A stretch of 64,000 nt of DNA from Candidatus Latescibacterota bacterium (lineage in GTDB: Bacteria > Krumholzibacteriota > Krumholzibacteriia > WVZY01). Both the position numbers and the translations under genes were made by a program. The DNA lies in NCBI GenBank assembly GCA_011772205.1, contig WVZY01000029.1, forward strand, positions 25,218 through 89,217, given 5' to 3'. Below, in pieces: positions 37,956 through 47,923 of the stretch. Position 1 is the first letter of the stretch, and each line of letters begins with the position of its first letter. A model generated the notes under the pieces. That model was not told where the DNA came from, did no database searches, and saw only the letters and a list, made by a program, of their open reading frames with translations.

Positions 37956-38507
37956 ATGTTCAAACTGGTCGCCTTCTTTGTATCGACAGCTTTCTTTATC
38001 TACTTATCCCGTGCTTCTCTGCGCGCGCCTCGTTCTCACGGCTTTTATCGCTTTTTCTTCTTTGAATCTGTTCTGGTCTTAGTCCTTCTCAACGCAGATC
38101 GCTGGTTTCAGGATCCTTTTTCTGCGCGTCAGATCGTTTCATGGCTGCTTCTGGCTGTTTCGATAGTATTGGTGGTACATGGCACTTACTTATTGCGTAT
38201 CGTTGGGCGACCGGATAACAAGCGAATCGACGAAGTGCCCTTGATCGGCATCGAGAAGACGACTTCACTCGTGACCGTGGGCGCTTACAAGTATATTCGC
38301 CATCCGATGTACGGCTCGGGATTCTACGGAACTTGGGGAGTGTTTTTCAAAGATCCGTCGTGGTTGGGATTCATCATCGCCCTGGCTGCAACAACTTTTC
38401 TGGTGCTAACAGCAAAGATCGAGGAAGCTGAATGCCTCCGGTATTTCGGACCCTCATATCAGGCCTACATGAAACGAACGAAGATGTTCGTGCCTTTCTT
38501 GCTCTGA
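37956..38507 (+). CDS. Isoprenylcysteine carboxyl methyltransferase-family membrane protein
   Basis: The 183-residue integral membrane methyltransferase (ICMT/PEMT-like) has about four hydrophobic helices. Its C-terminal signature is in GAYKYIRHPMYGSGFYGTWG and in KIEEAECLRYFGPSYQAYMK, the parts that bind S-adenosylmethionine at the membrane surface in this family. Bacterial members methylate carboxyls, amines or unknown lipids; the substrate here is unknown. No clear ribosome-binding site is seen directly before the ATG, and translation may be coupled to the gene 30 bases upstream. It converges with the lipoprotein gene at 38518, leaving only 10 bases between. Confidence 0.87.
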   Translation: MFKLVAFFVSTAFFIYLSRASLRAPRSHGFYRFFFFESVLVLVLLNADRWFQDPFSARQIVSWLLLAVSIVLVVHGTYLLRIVGRPDNKRIDEVPLIGIEKTTSLVTVGAYKYIRHPMYGSGFYGTWGVFFKDPSWLGFIIALAATTFLVLTAKIEEAECLRYFGPSYQAYMKRTKMFVPFLL

Positions 38508-38517
38508 TTTCTCCGTC

Positions 38518-39099
38518 TCAGTTGCTCGCAATGGCTTCTTGGAATTCGATGACCTCCGCCGATTCCACCAAGTAGTAGTCATGATGCACTTGGGGAGGCA
38601 GCTGAGAGGTGATGTCCTCGTTGAGTTGCCTTACTATAGCTGATTTTAATTTCAGGACTTCGCCTTCCAACCTGACGCACACGCGTTTGCCATCCGGCTC
38701 GAGGCTTTTTTTATGCAGAGCAAGGGTTTTCTTTAGATTCTTCATTACATTTGAATTGGCCGGAACGATGTCGAGATCGCGCACTTCTCTCTGGGCCAGT
38801 GGGGCACCGGGCGACTTGCACATATGGAAATCCGGGTATCTCGAATAAATAGATCTTGCGATATTTATTTCTAGTCCGGAAAGACTGATCTTGCTGATGG
38901 CGGCGCTTTGATTCATTTCTATGCCACCAAAAATCACATAGGTATTTGCAAAAGATCTGATACGCGAAAAATGAACATCCAGCTTATCTGCTTTTACGAT
39001 GACTTCATCGGTAGTAATAGAGGGACCGGATTGACTGCAATTCAGCAACATAAGAGATAATATAGCGATAGTGGGAATAATGAGTTTCGTCGGCTTCAT
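38518..39099 (-). CDS. Predicted lipoprotein, unknown function
   Basis: It has about 193 residues from ATG 39099, nine bases after AGGAGG (an in-frame TTG at 39108 is too close to it). The N-terminus is a lysine patch, a hydrophobic helix and LMLLNC, which is a loose lipobox. The mature part alternates short beta strands (DEVIVKADKLDVHFSRIRS, KISLSGLEINIARS) in a way that recalls lipid-transfer-like beta domains such as DUF2993, but no motif proves it. Several charged residues and a CxxL pattern are present. It is a single gene. Confidence 0.7.
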   Translation of the reverse strand: MKPTKLIIPTIAILSLMLLNCSQSGPSITTDEVIVKADKLDVHFSRIRSFANTYVIFGGIEMNQSAAISKISLSGLEINIARSIYSRYPDFHMCKSPGAPLAQREVRDLDIVPANSNVMKNLKKTLALHKKSLEPDGKRVCVRLEGEVLKLKSAIVRQLNEDITSQLPPQVHHDYYLVESAEVIEFQEAIASN

Positions 39100-39329
39100 G
39101 TGTTTCAACCTCCTCCTTCAATGAGTACTCTATGTCTTGTTGATAGCTCCCGCCTGCTTGATGACGCGAATGCACGATCTGATACGCTCTGTAGCAACAT
39201 GCAGGCCACGTTGACGCCCCTTTCGGCAAATAAGCTATTTCGAAACAGGGAGGGACCGGGGCGGGTTAGCAGCGGGCTTGTGCGGGAAAACCGACATTCA
39301 ATGTCGGCGATGCTGCTCTTGAGTGGTGG

Positions 39330-40034
39330 CTACTTGCTCCAATTCGAGATCATGTCGCCGATGAGCTGCACGAGCGCTTCGGTCGTGAACCGGTCCACAT
39401 TTATGATCAAATGGTAGTTCGCCGGGTCGTCGATATCCGTATCATAATAGGCAAGCATGTAGCGCCGGCGCGCTCGGTCCTGTTTCTTGATGAGCTCGCG
39501 GGCCTCGGCTTTGGTGATGCCGTAAAGTTCCATGCAGCGATTGACCCGTTTCTCCCAGGATCCGACCAGCCTGAGATGGAGCACATTGGGCAGTTCCTGG
39601 GTAATAATGTTGGCACCTCTGCCCACTAGAATGCAATTGCCCAATTTCGCCAGGCGGTAGATCGTCTCGTGTGTGTGCTTTACCAACTCCCAGTCAGGAG
39701 GACGTATGCCGAGCATATCGCTAACCGTTTCATCCAGAAGGCTTGGTTTGTCTTCCTGCATGAACTGCTCGAGGCGCTCCGGCAGGCCGTGGTCTTCCAG
39801 TACTTGTTTGACGAGATTCTTATCGAAGACCGTCCACTGGCATTCAGCACTGCCAAACCGTTCATTCAGATATTCTGCCAGCCTGTCCCCGAGGGGAATA
39901 GCCCCAGCCCCGGTCTCTCTCGAAATTGTTATTGCGGGATTGGGCTTGGCAGGTCGGCCTTCCTTTTCCGCTCGCTTTATTTGGCTTGAAATATAATCCT
40001 GGTATTTCTCGAACCGTTTTCCTGGTTCTGCCAT
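39330..40034 (-). CDS. Cytidylate kinase-like family protein
   Basis: The 234-residue P-loop-kinase-like protein starts at ATG 40034 with AAGGGGA upstream; the frame is open further, but without support. The nucleotide-binding loop appears as ITISRETGAGAIPLGDRLAEY, which is less glycine-rich than a standard Walker A, as in the AAA_26 cytidylate-kinase-like family. Further motifs are the CQWTVFDKNLV segment, ILVGRGANIITQ and the lid region KKQDRARRRYMLAYYDTDI. The substrate may be a nucleotide or another small molecule. The last strand, YHLIINVDRFT, fits the family. No neighbours suggest a pathway. Confidence 0.87.
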   Translation of the reverse strand: MAEPGKRFEKYQDYISSQIKRAEKEGRPAKPNPAITISRETGAGAIPLGDRLAEYLNERFGSAECQWTVFDKNLVKQVLEDHGLPERLEQFMQEDKPSLLDETVSDMLGIRPPDWELVKHTHETIYRLAKLGNCILVGRGANIITQELPNVLHLRLVGSWEKRVNRCMELYGITKAEARELIKKQDRARRRYMLAYYDTDIDDPANYHLIINVDRFTTEALVQLIGDMISNWSK

Positions 40035-40361
40035 TGAATGTCCCCTTATGAATAGGGACTCCAAACTGCGGACTTGCTTTGATTCTTGGCGTAACAACCC
40101 ATTCTCAGGCGATTCTGATGCAATTCTCCGTGTTCCTCATGCTGGCTGAAGCCGAGGGCCGAAGGTTTCCGATCATCATCCTGGTCGGGACCGCTGCTAT
40201 GCGGGAGTGTTTAAACCTCCATTGTCGAACGGTTCCCGGGTCATTGTAGCATTTCTCGAGGACCCTCGTAAGGTGTTTTAGGACAGAAAGCACTGCGGGC
40301 TTGACGAAATGGTCCTCATGAAATAGCGTCGTACGAATGGCACTTCAAATCAAGTATGCTG
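40035..40361. other. Gene-free stretch, probable divergent promoter region
   Basis: About 330 bases between the divergent kinase and methyltransferase genes. Nothing recognisable apart from the hairpin described separately at 40362-40392. Confidence 0.35.
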
Positions 40362-40399
40362 GAAGCCCAAGCGGTTTTATCGCTTGGGCTTCTGCTTTA
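40362..40399 (+). terminator. Terminator-like hairpin in the leader of the methyltransferase gene
   Basis: GAAGCCCAAGCG (40362-40373) and CGCTTGGGCTTC (40381-40392) form a perfect 12-bp stem with the loop GTTTTAT, followed by TGCTTTAG. It lies 44 bases before the start of the methyltransferase gene and has no upstream gene on the same strand to terminate, so it could be an attenuator. Confidence 0.6.
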
Positions 40400-40435
40400 G
40401 CTATGATAAGCTATCACCAAGGAGGAATCGTGTTC

Positions 40436-41401
40436 ATGAAAATTTCAATCTCCGAAATATTAGCTGCGCCGTGGGCAACTCGTGTTGTTTCCACTGCTAT
40501 CCGTTTGAAGCTGTTCACCATTCTTTCGAACAAGATGATGACCGTTCAGGGGATCTCATCGAGATGCGGGGCAGTCCCGCATCTTCTAAAGGCAGTACTC
40601 GATGTGTGCGTCAGCATGGGGCTCATGGAACTGCAAAATGGCAGGTACATGAATTCGCAGTTTAGCCGAGAATATTTCGTGGCGGGGGCGTCTCGTTATG
40701 TGGGAGACCTCATCGAATTGCAGCATATCGAGTCGAAACAGTGGGACAGGCTGTATGAAATGATAAAAGGGGACACCAGCGTAGAAGTGGACCAACAGTT
40801 CGACCAGGCGAGTCATAGAACATACATTCAGGCGATGAATAATTTAGGGACGCTTGCCGAGGCGGAGGCGTTGAGGAATTCAGTGGATCTTTCTGACTGC
40901 AAGGAAATGGTGGATGCTGGAGGCGGTTCGGGAATTTATTCGGTTGCTCTTTGCCAGAAGCATCCTGAGTTGCGATCCACAATTTTGGATACAAAAGAGA
41001 CATTGGTCATAACGGAGGAGATGACAGCAGGCCGCAAAGAAAGGAAAAGAATAACCCTGCGTGAGGCGGATATTACGAAAGAGTCTTTTGGCGAAAACAT
41101 CGACGCGGTGCTGCTGTCCGATGTGATTTATGATGAGTCAACTGCAGCACTTGTTTTGAGGAATGCGTGGAACTGCCTGCGGAAAAATGGGATGTTGATC
41201 GTGCGCGGTTATTATTCTGATCCCGAACACTCGAAACATTTCTTCGGGGCGTTGTTCGTACTCAATGAGCTCGTTTTTGACCCAAATAGAAAAGTTATGA
41301 CGATTTCATCACTGGAAAAAAGTGTTCGTGATCTTGGCTTCACTATTACCGACGTATCTCCCTTAACGGAGCGTTCTTTTATTCTAATTGCGAGAAAATA
41401 G
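40436..41401 (+). CDS. O-methyltransferase of the acetylserotonin/hydroxyindole type
   Basis: The 321-residue SAM-dependent methyltransferase has an N-terminal dimerisation winged helix (AAPWATRVVSTAIRLKLF, then TVQGISSRCGAVPHLLKAVL). The catalytic Rossmann fold has MVDAGGGSGIYSVALCQ (motif I), DAVLLSDVIYDES, and the post-motif LRKNGMLIVRGYYSD. Plant and bacterial relatives methylate hydroxyls of small aromatic or polyketide compounds. AAGGAGG (40419-40425) lies four bases before an in-frame GTG at 40430 and ten before the ATG chosen, so the GTG start is also possible. A terminator-like hairpin precedes the gene. Confidence 0.88.
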   Translation: MKISISEILAAPWATRVVSTAIRLKLFTILSNKMMTVQGISSRCGAVPHLLKAVLDVCVSMGLMELQNGRYMNSQFSREYFVAGASRYVGDLIELQHIESKQWDRLYEMIKGDTSVEVDQQFDQASHRTYIQAMNNLGTLAEAEALRNSVDLSDCKEMVDAGGGSGIYSVALCQKHPELRSTILDTKETLVITEEMTAGRKERKRITLREADITKESFGENIDAVLLSDVIYDESTAALVLRNAWNCLRKNGMLIVRGYYSDPEHSKHFFGALFVLNELVFDPNRKVMTISSLEKSVRDLGFTITDVSPLTERSFILIARK

Positions 41402-41529
41402 GACTATCAGGTTAGGCTGCATATAAACAGCTGGTCAGCAGGATCACCTTAAGGCGACTGCGCGTGGTCTTCGCCGTCTGCCAAAAACAAGCATGCCCGT
41501 TAGTGTTTTATCATTTGAAATTCTCGCCC

Positions 41530-42492
41530 CTACCGCAACAAAGCGATCTTGTGCTTAACAATTTTGCCTTGGAATGCGAGCTTCACGAAATAGATGCCCG
41601 TTGGCGCCTTTGCGCCTCGCTGAGTTTCGCCGTTCCAGTATACTGAATGCACGCCGGGATTGCGGTATCCCCCATCCAGTGTCGTGATTCGGCGACCCGC
41701 CACGTCGAATATCGCGAGGCGCACGCGGCCAGCGGCACTGAGGCTATACTCGATTCGCGTCCGCTCGCCGAATGGATTTGGGAAAACTTCGAGTGTCGCC
41801 AACGTCGGTAAATCACTAGGATCTTTCAAACCAGAAAGGGGCGGCAGGAAGAGGGAGTCAGCCGTTACGTAGAAGTTATCGAAGGTTACCGACGCAGAGT
41901 CCTTTGTCCCGTTGTTTTGGAGGGAAAACGATAGAAACGTGACAACATCGGAGCTGTAATCATCTGAGAATATCTCTGTGGTGTTGAAATAACCTGTGAC
42001 GGTCGTCCCCGTGCGGATAATGCTCAGAGTCCCTGAAATCGCGGTCTCAGTCTGAATGCCTTGTAACACCGCGGGAGGCTCGATCCAAACGTGATAGTTA
42101 TGGTCAATGCCAATCTCATCGCTTCGCACGACACCAAAATCCTGGTCGCCGAAACTGATATTGAGTTGAACCTAGTTTCCAGGCTTGCCGTCCGCGCGGT
42201 TGATCTACGCGTCGCGGAAATCGACCGAGACATCAAAGTCGCCATGCACTTCCGGGCGGAACCTGATGTGCGCGGCCTGGAACTCGTAGTTTCCGCCTGC
42301 CGGTTTGCTGATCCGGATGTCGCCGCCGCTGTCGTCCACGGTGTAAAGCGGCTGATTGGACGTAATCTCCCAGTACATGGTATCGAGGCCGGTCGTGAAA
42401 AAGTCGATGAATTTGGCAGCGGAAGAGGGGGAACAGGAAAAGACCACAGCAAAGAATATGGCCGGTCGTGCAAGCTGTTGTGACGTGGTCAT
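41530..42492 (-). pseudogene. Secreted LamG-like protein with FlgD/T9SS-like C-terminal domain, two in-frame TAG codons
   Basis: One reading frame runs from ATG 42492 (AGGAGG six bases upstream) to 41530, about 320 codons, but is interrupted by TAG at 42207-42205 and at 42174-42172. Before and after the stops it is continuous. It has a signal peptide, a concanavalin/LamG-like beta sandwich (FDFFTTGLDTMYWEITSN-like start, DFDVSVDFRDA, then VQLNISFGDQDFG and HNYHVWIE), and a C-terminal Ig-like domain. That domain reads LEVFPNPFGERTRIEYSL, IFDVAGRRITTL and GIYFVKLAFQGK, the type found at the end of type IX-secreted or FlgD-like proteins. Both stops could derive from CAG by one change. Other genes here end normally with TAG, so recoding is unlikely. 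Confidence 0.78.
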
Positions 42493-42816
42493 AGAACACC
42501 TCCTATCCACCCGCCTCGGCGAAAGTGGATCGTGCGCGGCAAAGGCTGTATGAGGGCGGTATTCTAGTGAGACAGTCCAGCGGCTCGTCGCCGCATAATC
42601 TGATATTATACCATCTTGATCGGCAACGTTGAAGGATTTATTTCAGGACTCACAAGCGTGTTACAGCAGGAACGTCTCTTTCCACGCGGCGGCAATTCGT
42701 TGGCTTCCGAGACAGTTTTTACTGGTAGCACTCGTTTGCGGCCATTTTCTTGTAACGGAGTGGACCGCCAACCATAAGCGGGATTGAACAGTGGGATTTT
42801 GGGATCGAAACGCGGC
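42493..42816. other. Gene-free stretch with the promoter region of the double-amber gene
   Basis: No gene. On the minus strand a perfect TATAAT lies at 42610-42605, about 110 bases before the start of the secreted-protein gene; the -35 region is weak. Confidence 0.35.
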
Positions 42817-45177
42817 TCAGCGTCGAGCGCCGCTTGCTTTTGGCTTCTTTACGAGGGCGATTCTGAAGACCTCGACAGCTTCCTCCACTAGATGAAAACG
42901 CATCTTGCCCGCAACATCTCGCGGCACCTCCGATAGATCGCTCTCATTGCCTATTGGCAGAATGACATGCGTGATGCCGGCTCTATATGCAGCAAGCACC
43001 TTTTCACGCAAGCCGCCAACGGGAAGTATCCAACCGCGAAGCGAAATCTCGCCGGTCATAGCAATGTCATGACGCACAGGGCATCCCGAAAGAAGCGATG
43101 CAATCGCGGTGGCTACGGTGATGCCTGCCGACGGACCGTCTTTCGGTATGGCCCCTTCGGGAAAGTGTATGTGAAGATCTTTGTTCGTTAGGGAATCAGC
43201 CGGTATTCCGAGCTCTTCAGCTCTGGATCGTACGTAGGACAACGCGGCTGTCACCGATTCCCGCATCACCTCTCCGAGCAATCCGGTGAGCAATGTGGAT
43301 CCCTCACCCGGCATGAGCAGAGCCTCGATTGGCAGGAGATTTCCACCGGTCTCGGTCCAGGCCAGTCCGGTCGCTGTACCAATCTGCGGCTTGCGCACAA
43401 CACGTCCCTCGGGGAAGATCGGCTTGCCAAGGTACGTTTCGAGGTTTTTTGTATTGATCGACCGGAGGCGGACGCCTCCCATCGCTCTTTTTACCGCGAC
43501 GCGGCGGCATATCTTTTCCAGTTGGATCTTCAGCGCGCGAACCCCGGCTTCCCTGGTGTACCTGCGAATAATCTTTCGCAGGGCGGCGTTCGTCACCCGC
43601 ACGTCGCGGTTAGAGAGACCGTGATCTTTGACAACCTGAGGCCATACGCGTTCGCGTGCGATGGCCATCTTTATGCCCTCTGTATAGCCGGATAATTCAA
43701 TAATATGCATAAGATCCAGGAGCGTCGCGGGGATCTCCTCTTCGGCGTTTGCGGTAATGATAAACATCACATCCGACAAGTCGAACGGTACGCCAAGGTA
43801 GTGATCGTAAAATCGCTGGTTGCGTTCGGGATCGAGAGCCTCCAGAATGGCCAAGACCGGATCTCCCTCGCCAGGTTCGAGCCGGTCGATCTCGTCGATG
43901 AGGATGACCGGATTACGTACCCCCACCTTTCGTAAACCATCCAGGATGCGACCCGGCCGCGCTGCAGCATTGGTGCGTGGCCGGCCCCGGATCTCTGCTT
44001 CGCTGTGAATCCCACTCATGGAAATTTGGATGAAAGGCCGGCCCAATATTTGTGCGACCGTGCTGGCAAGGCTGGTCCTTCCGGTGCCAGGTGGCCCCAT
44101 GATGCATAGCAAGGGCTTACCGGAGTCGCCTCCGAGTTTTCGCACTGCGAGAAACTCGAGCAAACGATCCCCAGCATTCTCCAGGCCGAAATAGCGGTTA
44201 TCGAGAATTCGGCGGGCCCGACGCAGATCGTAGCGATCCTTCGTTGTCTTGCTCCAAGGCATCGACAGTACCCAATCGATATAGGCGCGGATCGAAGATC
44301 CTTCGCGAGCGCGAATCTCGCTGTTGCGCAGGCGCTGCACCTCGCGCTGTGCTTCTTCGGCCACAACCGCCGGCAGGGCCCCTGATTCCACCTTTGCCGT
44401 CAAAGCGGCGATCTCGGACTCCCCTGGGTCCAGCTCGTCCAGCTCGCTGCGAATGATCTTGAGCTGCTCGCGCAAAAACGTTTCTCGTTGGATGCGATCG
44501 ATAGAAAGCTCCGTCTTGGTCTTTACCTCTTCTGTTACCCGAGTGCGTGCGATTTCTCGCTGGAGCATCTCGGACAAGAGTCCCAGACGAGCAGCAACGT
44601 CCACTGTCTCGAGCACCTTGCGCTTTTCCACATAACTGAATTGAACCATGTCAGCCACGATGTCTGCACATTGCGATCCGTTCTCGAGGTTGAGCTGGAC
44701 AACCTTGACCAGCTCATCGGTATAGCGCTCATTGATTTCGACCAGACCCTTGACGAGCTGGAGTACCTGCACGATGAGCTCGCGCACACGCGGGATATCT
44801 TCGCTGGGCTCACTGATGCACTGGACGCCGGCTTTGAGATACGGGCGGGACGCGATGATCTTTGCGAGCTTGATGCGGCGCAGCCCCTGCAATACAACCT
44901 GCGTAATGCCTTGGCCCATATCAATTCGGCTTAGCACTTTGCAGGCAACCGCGGTCGAGCAGAGATTGGAACGCGCATAGGAACCGTCAGGATCCATGAA
45001 TACGCCGGCACCCACGATTTCATCGGCATTTGGATGGTCCTCGAGTAGTTGCACGTTGGGCTTCATTGCGATCTGAACGGACACGACCTGCAGGGGGAAA
45101 AGCACCGTGCTCTTCAAGAGCAGAACTGGCACGACGGACGGCACGTCACATTCGAGCCATTCAATCGCCTCGGCCAC
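42817..45177 (-). CDS. lon: Lon-family ATP-dependent protease with altered Walker A
   Basis: It has about 786 residues from GTG 45177 (GGAGG eight bases upstream; another GTG lies nine bases earlier). The domain order is that of LonA: an N-terminal LAN domain ([20 protein letters not shown]), a coiled middle, the AAA+ module and the protease domain. The catalytic Ser is in [12 protein letters not shown] and the partner Lys in [13 protein letters not shown]. Walker B is [10 protein letters not shown]. Walker A reads GPPGTGRTS, with Arg instead of the nearly invariant Lys (codon AGG at 44079-44077). It should degrade damaged or regulatory proteins, but ATP hydrolysis may be impaired. It is more divergent from standard Lon than expected, so it may be a second copy. 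Confidence 0.95.
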   Translation of the reverse strand: MAEAIEWLECDVPSVVPVLLLKSTVLFPLQVVSVQIAMKPNVQLLEDHPNADEIVGAGVFMDPDGSYARSNLCSTAVACKVLSRIDMGQGITQVVLQGLRRIKLAKIIASRPYLKAGVQCISEPSEDIPRVRELIVQVLQLVKGLVEINERYTDELVKVVQLNLENGSQCADIVADMVQFSYVEKRKVLETVDVAARLGLLSEMLQREIARTRVTEEVKTKTELSIDRIQRETFLREQLKIIRSELDELDPGESEIAALTAKVESGALPAVVAEEAQREVQRLRNSEIRAREGSSIRAYIDWVLSMPWSKTTKDRYDLRRARRILDNRYFGLENAGDRLLEFLAVRKLGGDSGKPLLCIMGPPGTGRTSLASTVAQILGRPFIQISMSGIHSEAEIRGRPRTNAAARPGRILDGLRKVGVRNPVILIDEIDRLEPGEGDPVLAILEALDPERNQRFYDHYLGVPFDLSDVMFIITANAEEEIPATLLDLMHIIELSGYTEGIKMAIARERVWPQVVKDHGLSNRDVRVTNAALRKIIRRYTREAGVRALKIQLEKICRRVAVKRAMGGVRLRSINTKNLETYLGKPIFPEGRVVRKPQIGTATGLAWTETGGNLLPIEALLMPGEGSTLLTGLLGEVMRESVTAALSYVRSRAEELGIPADSLTNKDLHIHFPEGAIPKDGPSAGITVATAIASLLSGCPVRHDIAMTGEISLRGWILPVGGLREKVLAAYRAGITHVILPIGNESDLSEVPRDVAGKMRFHLVEEAVEVFRIALVKKPKASGARR

Positions 45178-45735
45178 GGAATTCACCTCCGTTTATGGTG
45201 GATGTGTGCGGAAGGAAAGCTCTGCCTGGTTGCTATTCAACTGCACAGTCGTTGCCCATAACATCCCTGCCGCTATTTATAATATACAAAAGATATATGT
45301 ATATTTCGCCCTTTATCAGCCTGTCGTTAAGTGTCTATCCTGCTTGGCGGCTTCAGGTCAATGCACCGCATTTTCGTCGGCTTTATCATAGTCTTCCTCT
45401 CTCGTCGAGCAACACTCAACAATGTTGCCTTGATCGCCTCATGCATCTGAGGACTGTCGTTGCCCCACAAGAGTCAGGTAATACTTAAAGTGATCTTTAT
45501 AACAAGCTATTAATAAATAAGATGCGATAGGATCTCATTATACTGAATGTCCGCTCCATAGGCAAATGAACTCACCGCCCCACTCAAGAAATGCAATGGG
45601 AACGATCGGTTATTGACGCGAGTCGACCAGATGATCTTCGTTTTTGCTGCAGTCACAGAATTAGCGGGTATATGGTATACTCAACTTCCCCACACGAGCA
45701 TGATCCATAGTTCTAGATCAAAGGAGTTCTTAGAA
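45178..45735. other. Gene-free stretch, divergent promoter region
   Basis: About 560 bases between the lon-like gene and the M3 peptidase gene. It is AT-rich around 45275-45310 (TTATAATATACAAAAGATATA), a possible promoter for either gene. No gene or stable hairpin was found. Confidence 0.35.
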
Positions 45736-47832
45736 ATGAGAAAGCCGATTTTGTTATTGGTCGTTGCCTGTTTTGTTTTTTGGTCCTTTGCGGCCCAAAA
45801 CTCCAACCCTCTTCTCAGCGAATTCGATACTCCATTCGGCGTCCCTCCTTTTGATGAAATCAAGGTAGAGCACTACATGCCCGCGTTCAAAGAGGCGATG
45901 AATCAGCATAAGGGGGAAATCGATGCCATTGCAAGCAGTACAGAATCACCTTCATTCGACAACACACTCGAAGCAATGGAGAAGAGCGGAGTTCTGCTGA
46001 GAAGCGTGAATGATATCTTCTTTAGCATGAATTCGGCACTTACAAATGATGAAATGCAATCGATCGCAAAGGATATTGCCCCCCTACTTTCCAAACACAA
46101 AGATGACATCCTGTTGAACAATCAGATCTTCCAAAGAGTAAAGGCCGTTTACGAACAGAAAGATCAATTGAAAATGACAGCGGAGCAAAGAATGCTGCTC
46201 GAAAAATATTACAAGGATTTTGTCAGGGGCGGTGCAAATCTCGACGAACAAAAAAAAGCTGAACTTCGAAAAATCAATGAGGAGCTTGCGGTTCTCAGGC
46301 TCAAATTCGGTGAAAATGTTCTGAAAGAAAACAACGCCTTTGAACTGGTGATCGAGGATAAAAACGATCTGGCCGGTCTCCCTGAAGCGGTGATTACTGG
46401 AGCAGCCGAAGCGGCCGAAGAACGTGGTCATCCGGGGAAGTGGGTATTTACGCTTCACAAGCCGAGCATGATTCCTTTTCTCCAGTATTCGGAAAAACGC
46501 AAGCTCAGGGAAAAGATCTCCCAAGCGTATATCAAACGCGGTGACAATGATGACGAATTAGACAATAAAAAGATACTTTCAAAAATGGCCTCATTGCGCG
46601 TGAAGAAGGCAAATCTGTTGGGTTACAAGACTCATGCCGATTTTGTGCTCGATGAGAATATGGCAAAGACGCCGGATAACGTATATAAGCTGCTCAACGA
46701 GCTGTGGAAGCCAGCCCTGAAAAGAGCAAAGATGGAGGCCAGGGAGCTTCAGAAAATGATTGATAAAGAGGGGGGAAACTTCAAATTAAATGCCTGGGAT
46801 TGGTGGTATTACGCGGAGAAGCTCAAAAAAGAGAAGTACGCGCTGGATGATGAACTGCTGCGCCCGTACTTCGAGCTGGAAAATGTTATCAGTGGTGCAT
46901 TTTCAGTTGCATCCAAGCTGTACGGGATCAGGTTCGAGGAAGTCAACGACATTCCGACTTATCACGAAGACGTGAAGGTGTTCGAAGTCAAGGAAGCGGA
47001 TGGCACCCACATCGGGATCCTTTATACAGATTATTTCCCCAGGGAAAGCAAAAGAGGCGGCGCGTGGATGGGTTCTTACCGGAAGTACTCGAAGCTGGAA
47101 GGTAAAAAAGTCACACCAATCGTCTTCAACGTGGGCAATTTTTCAAAACCGACCAGTGATAAGCCGTCGCTGCTCAGCCTCGATGAGGTGCTGACGCTGT
47201 TCCACGAGTTTGGGCATGGGCTCCATGGATTGCTCTCCGACCGCACCTATCCCAGGCTGTCGGGGACTGCCGTCGCTACGGATTTTGTCGAGTTGCCGTC
47301 GCAAATTATGGAAAACTGGGCGCTCGATCCTCGCGTTCTCAAAGAGTACGCAGGACATTACGACACGGATGAGCCAATGCCTCAGGAGCTGATCGATCGG
47401 CTTCGAAAAGCGCGGCTCTTCAATCAGGGTTTTGCCACGACAGAATATCTCGCCGCATCGTTCCTGGATATGGACTGGCATACGATAACGGAGCCGAAAG
47501 AACTCGACCCGCTTCTGTTCGAAGAAGAGTCATTGAGCAAGATCGGCTTGATTCCTGAAATCGTTGTGAGATACCGGAGCCCTTATTTCCGGCACATTTT
47601 CGCGGGCGGCTACTCCGCTGGCTATTACAGCTACATTTGGGCCGAGGTGCTCGATGCCGATGCGTTCCAGGCTTTCAAGGAAAAGGATCTTTACGACAAA
47701 GAAACGGCGGCAGCATTCAGAAAGCATATTCTTGCAGCAGGCGGGACAGAAGATCCAATGGTGCTCTATAAGCGTTTCAGAGGAGCCGAGCCCAAGATCG
47801 ATGCCTTGCTGGAGCGGAGAGGACTTAAATAG
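45736..47832 (+). CDS. M3-family metallopeptidase, exported, peptidyl-dipeptidase type
   Basis: The enzyme has 698 residues from ATG 45736, with AAAGGAG upstream; the longer open frame before it is not supported. A hydrophobic signal (PILLLVVACFVFWSFAA) suggests periplasmic localisation. The zinc site is HEFGHGLHGLL (about residues 490-500) with the third ligand Glu about 25 residues later in DFVELPSQIMENW. The rest is the typical all-helical M3 fold that encloses the active site, so only short peptides are cut. Length and motif order fit Dcp/oligopeptidase A; the signal peptide favours Dcp. It could feed amino acids to the permease encoded next to it on the opposite strand. Confidence 0.95.
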   Translation: MRKPILLLVVACFVFWSFAAQNSNPLLSEFDTPFGVPPFDEIKVEHYMPAFKEAMNQHKGEIDAIASSTESPSFDNTLEAMEKSGVLLRSVNDIFFSMNSALTNDEMQSIAKDIAPLLSKHKDDILLNNQIFQRVKAVYEQKDQLKMTAEQRMLLEKYYKDFVRGGANLDEQKKAELRKINEELAVLRLKFGENVLKENNAFELVIEDKNDLAGLPEAVITGAAEAAEERGHPGKWVFTLHKPSMIPFLQYSEKRKLREKISQAYIKRGDNDDELDNKKILSKMASLRVKKANLLGYKTHADFVLDENMAKTPDNVYKLLNELWKPALKRAKMEARELQKMIDKEGGNFKLNAWDWWYYAEKLKKEKYALDDELLRPYFELENVISGAFSVASKLYGIRFEEVNDIPTYHEDVKVFEVKEADGTHIGILYTDYFPRESKRGGAWMGSYRKYSKLEGKKVTPIVFNVGNFSKPTSDKPSLLSLDEVLTLFHEFGHGLHGLLSDRTYPRLSGTAVATDFVELPSQIMENWALDPRVLKEYAGHYDTDEPMPQELIDRLRKARLFNQGFATTEYLAASFLDMDWHTITEPKELDPLLFEEESLSKIGLIPEIVVRYRSPYFRHIFAGGYSAGYYSYIWAEVLDADAFQAFKEKDLYDKETAAAFRKHILAAGGTEDPMVLYKRFRGAEPKIDALLERRGLK

Positions 47833-47923
47833 AGTGCGGAGATATAATCATCATTTGCACTATAGAACGCTTCGCAGAGGTTATCTCGAGATATGGAGTG
47901 CAAGCGAGAAGCTGGTCGGAGGA

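Noticed and set aside
42172..42207. Genome-wide reassignment of TAG as a sense codon
   Set aside because: Many sound genes here end in TAG at the expected family length, for example the receiver at 26546-26932 and the methyltransferase at 40436-41401.
45030..45488. A 152-codon plus-strand frame across the start of lon and the following gap
   Set aside because: It overlaps the lon-like gene in antisense, has no ribosome-binding site, and its second half is non-coding sequence.
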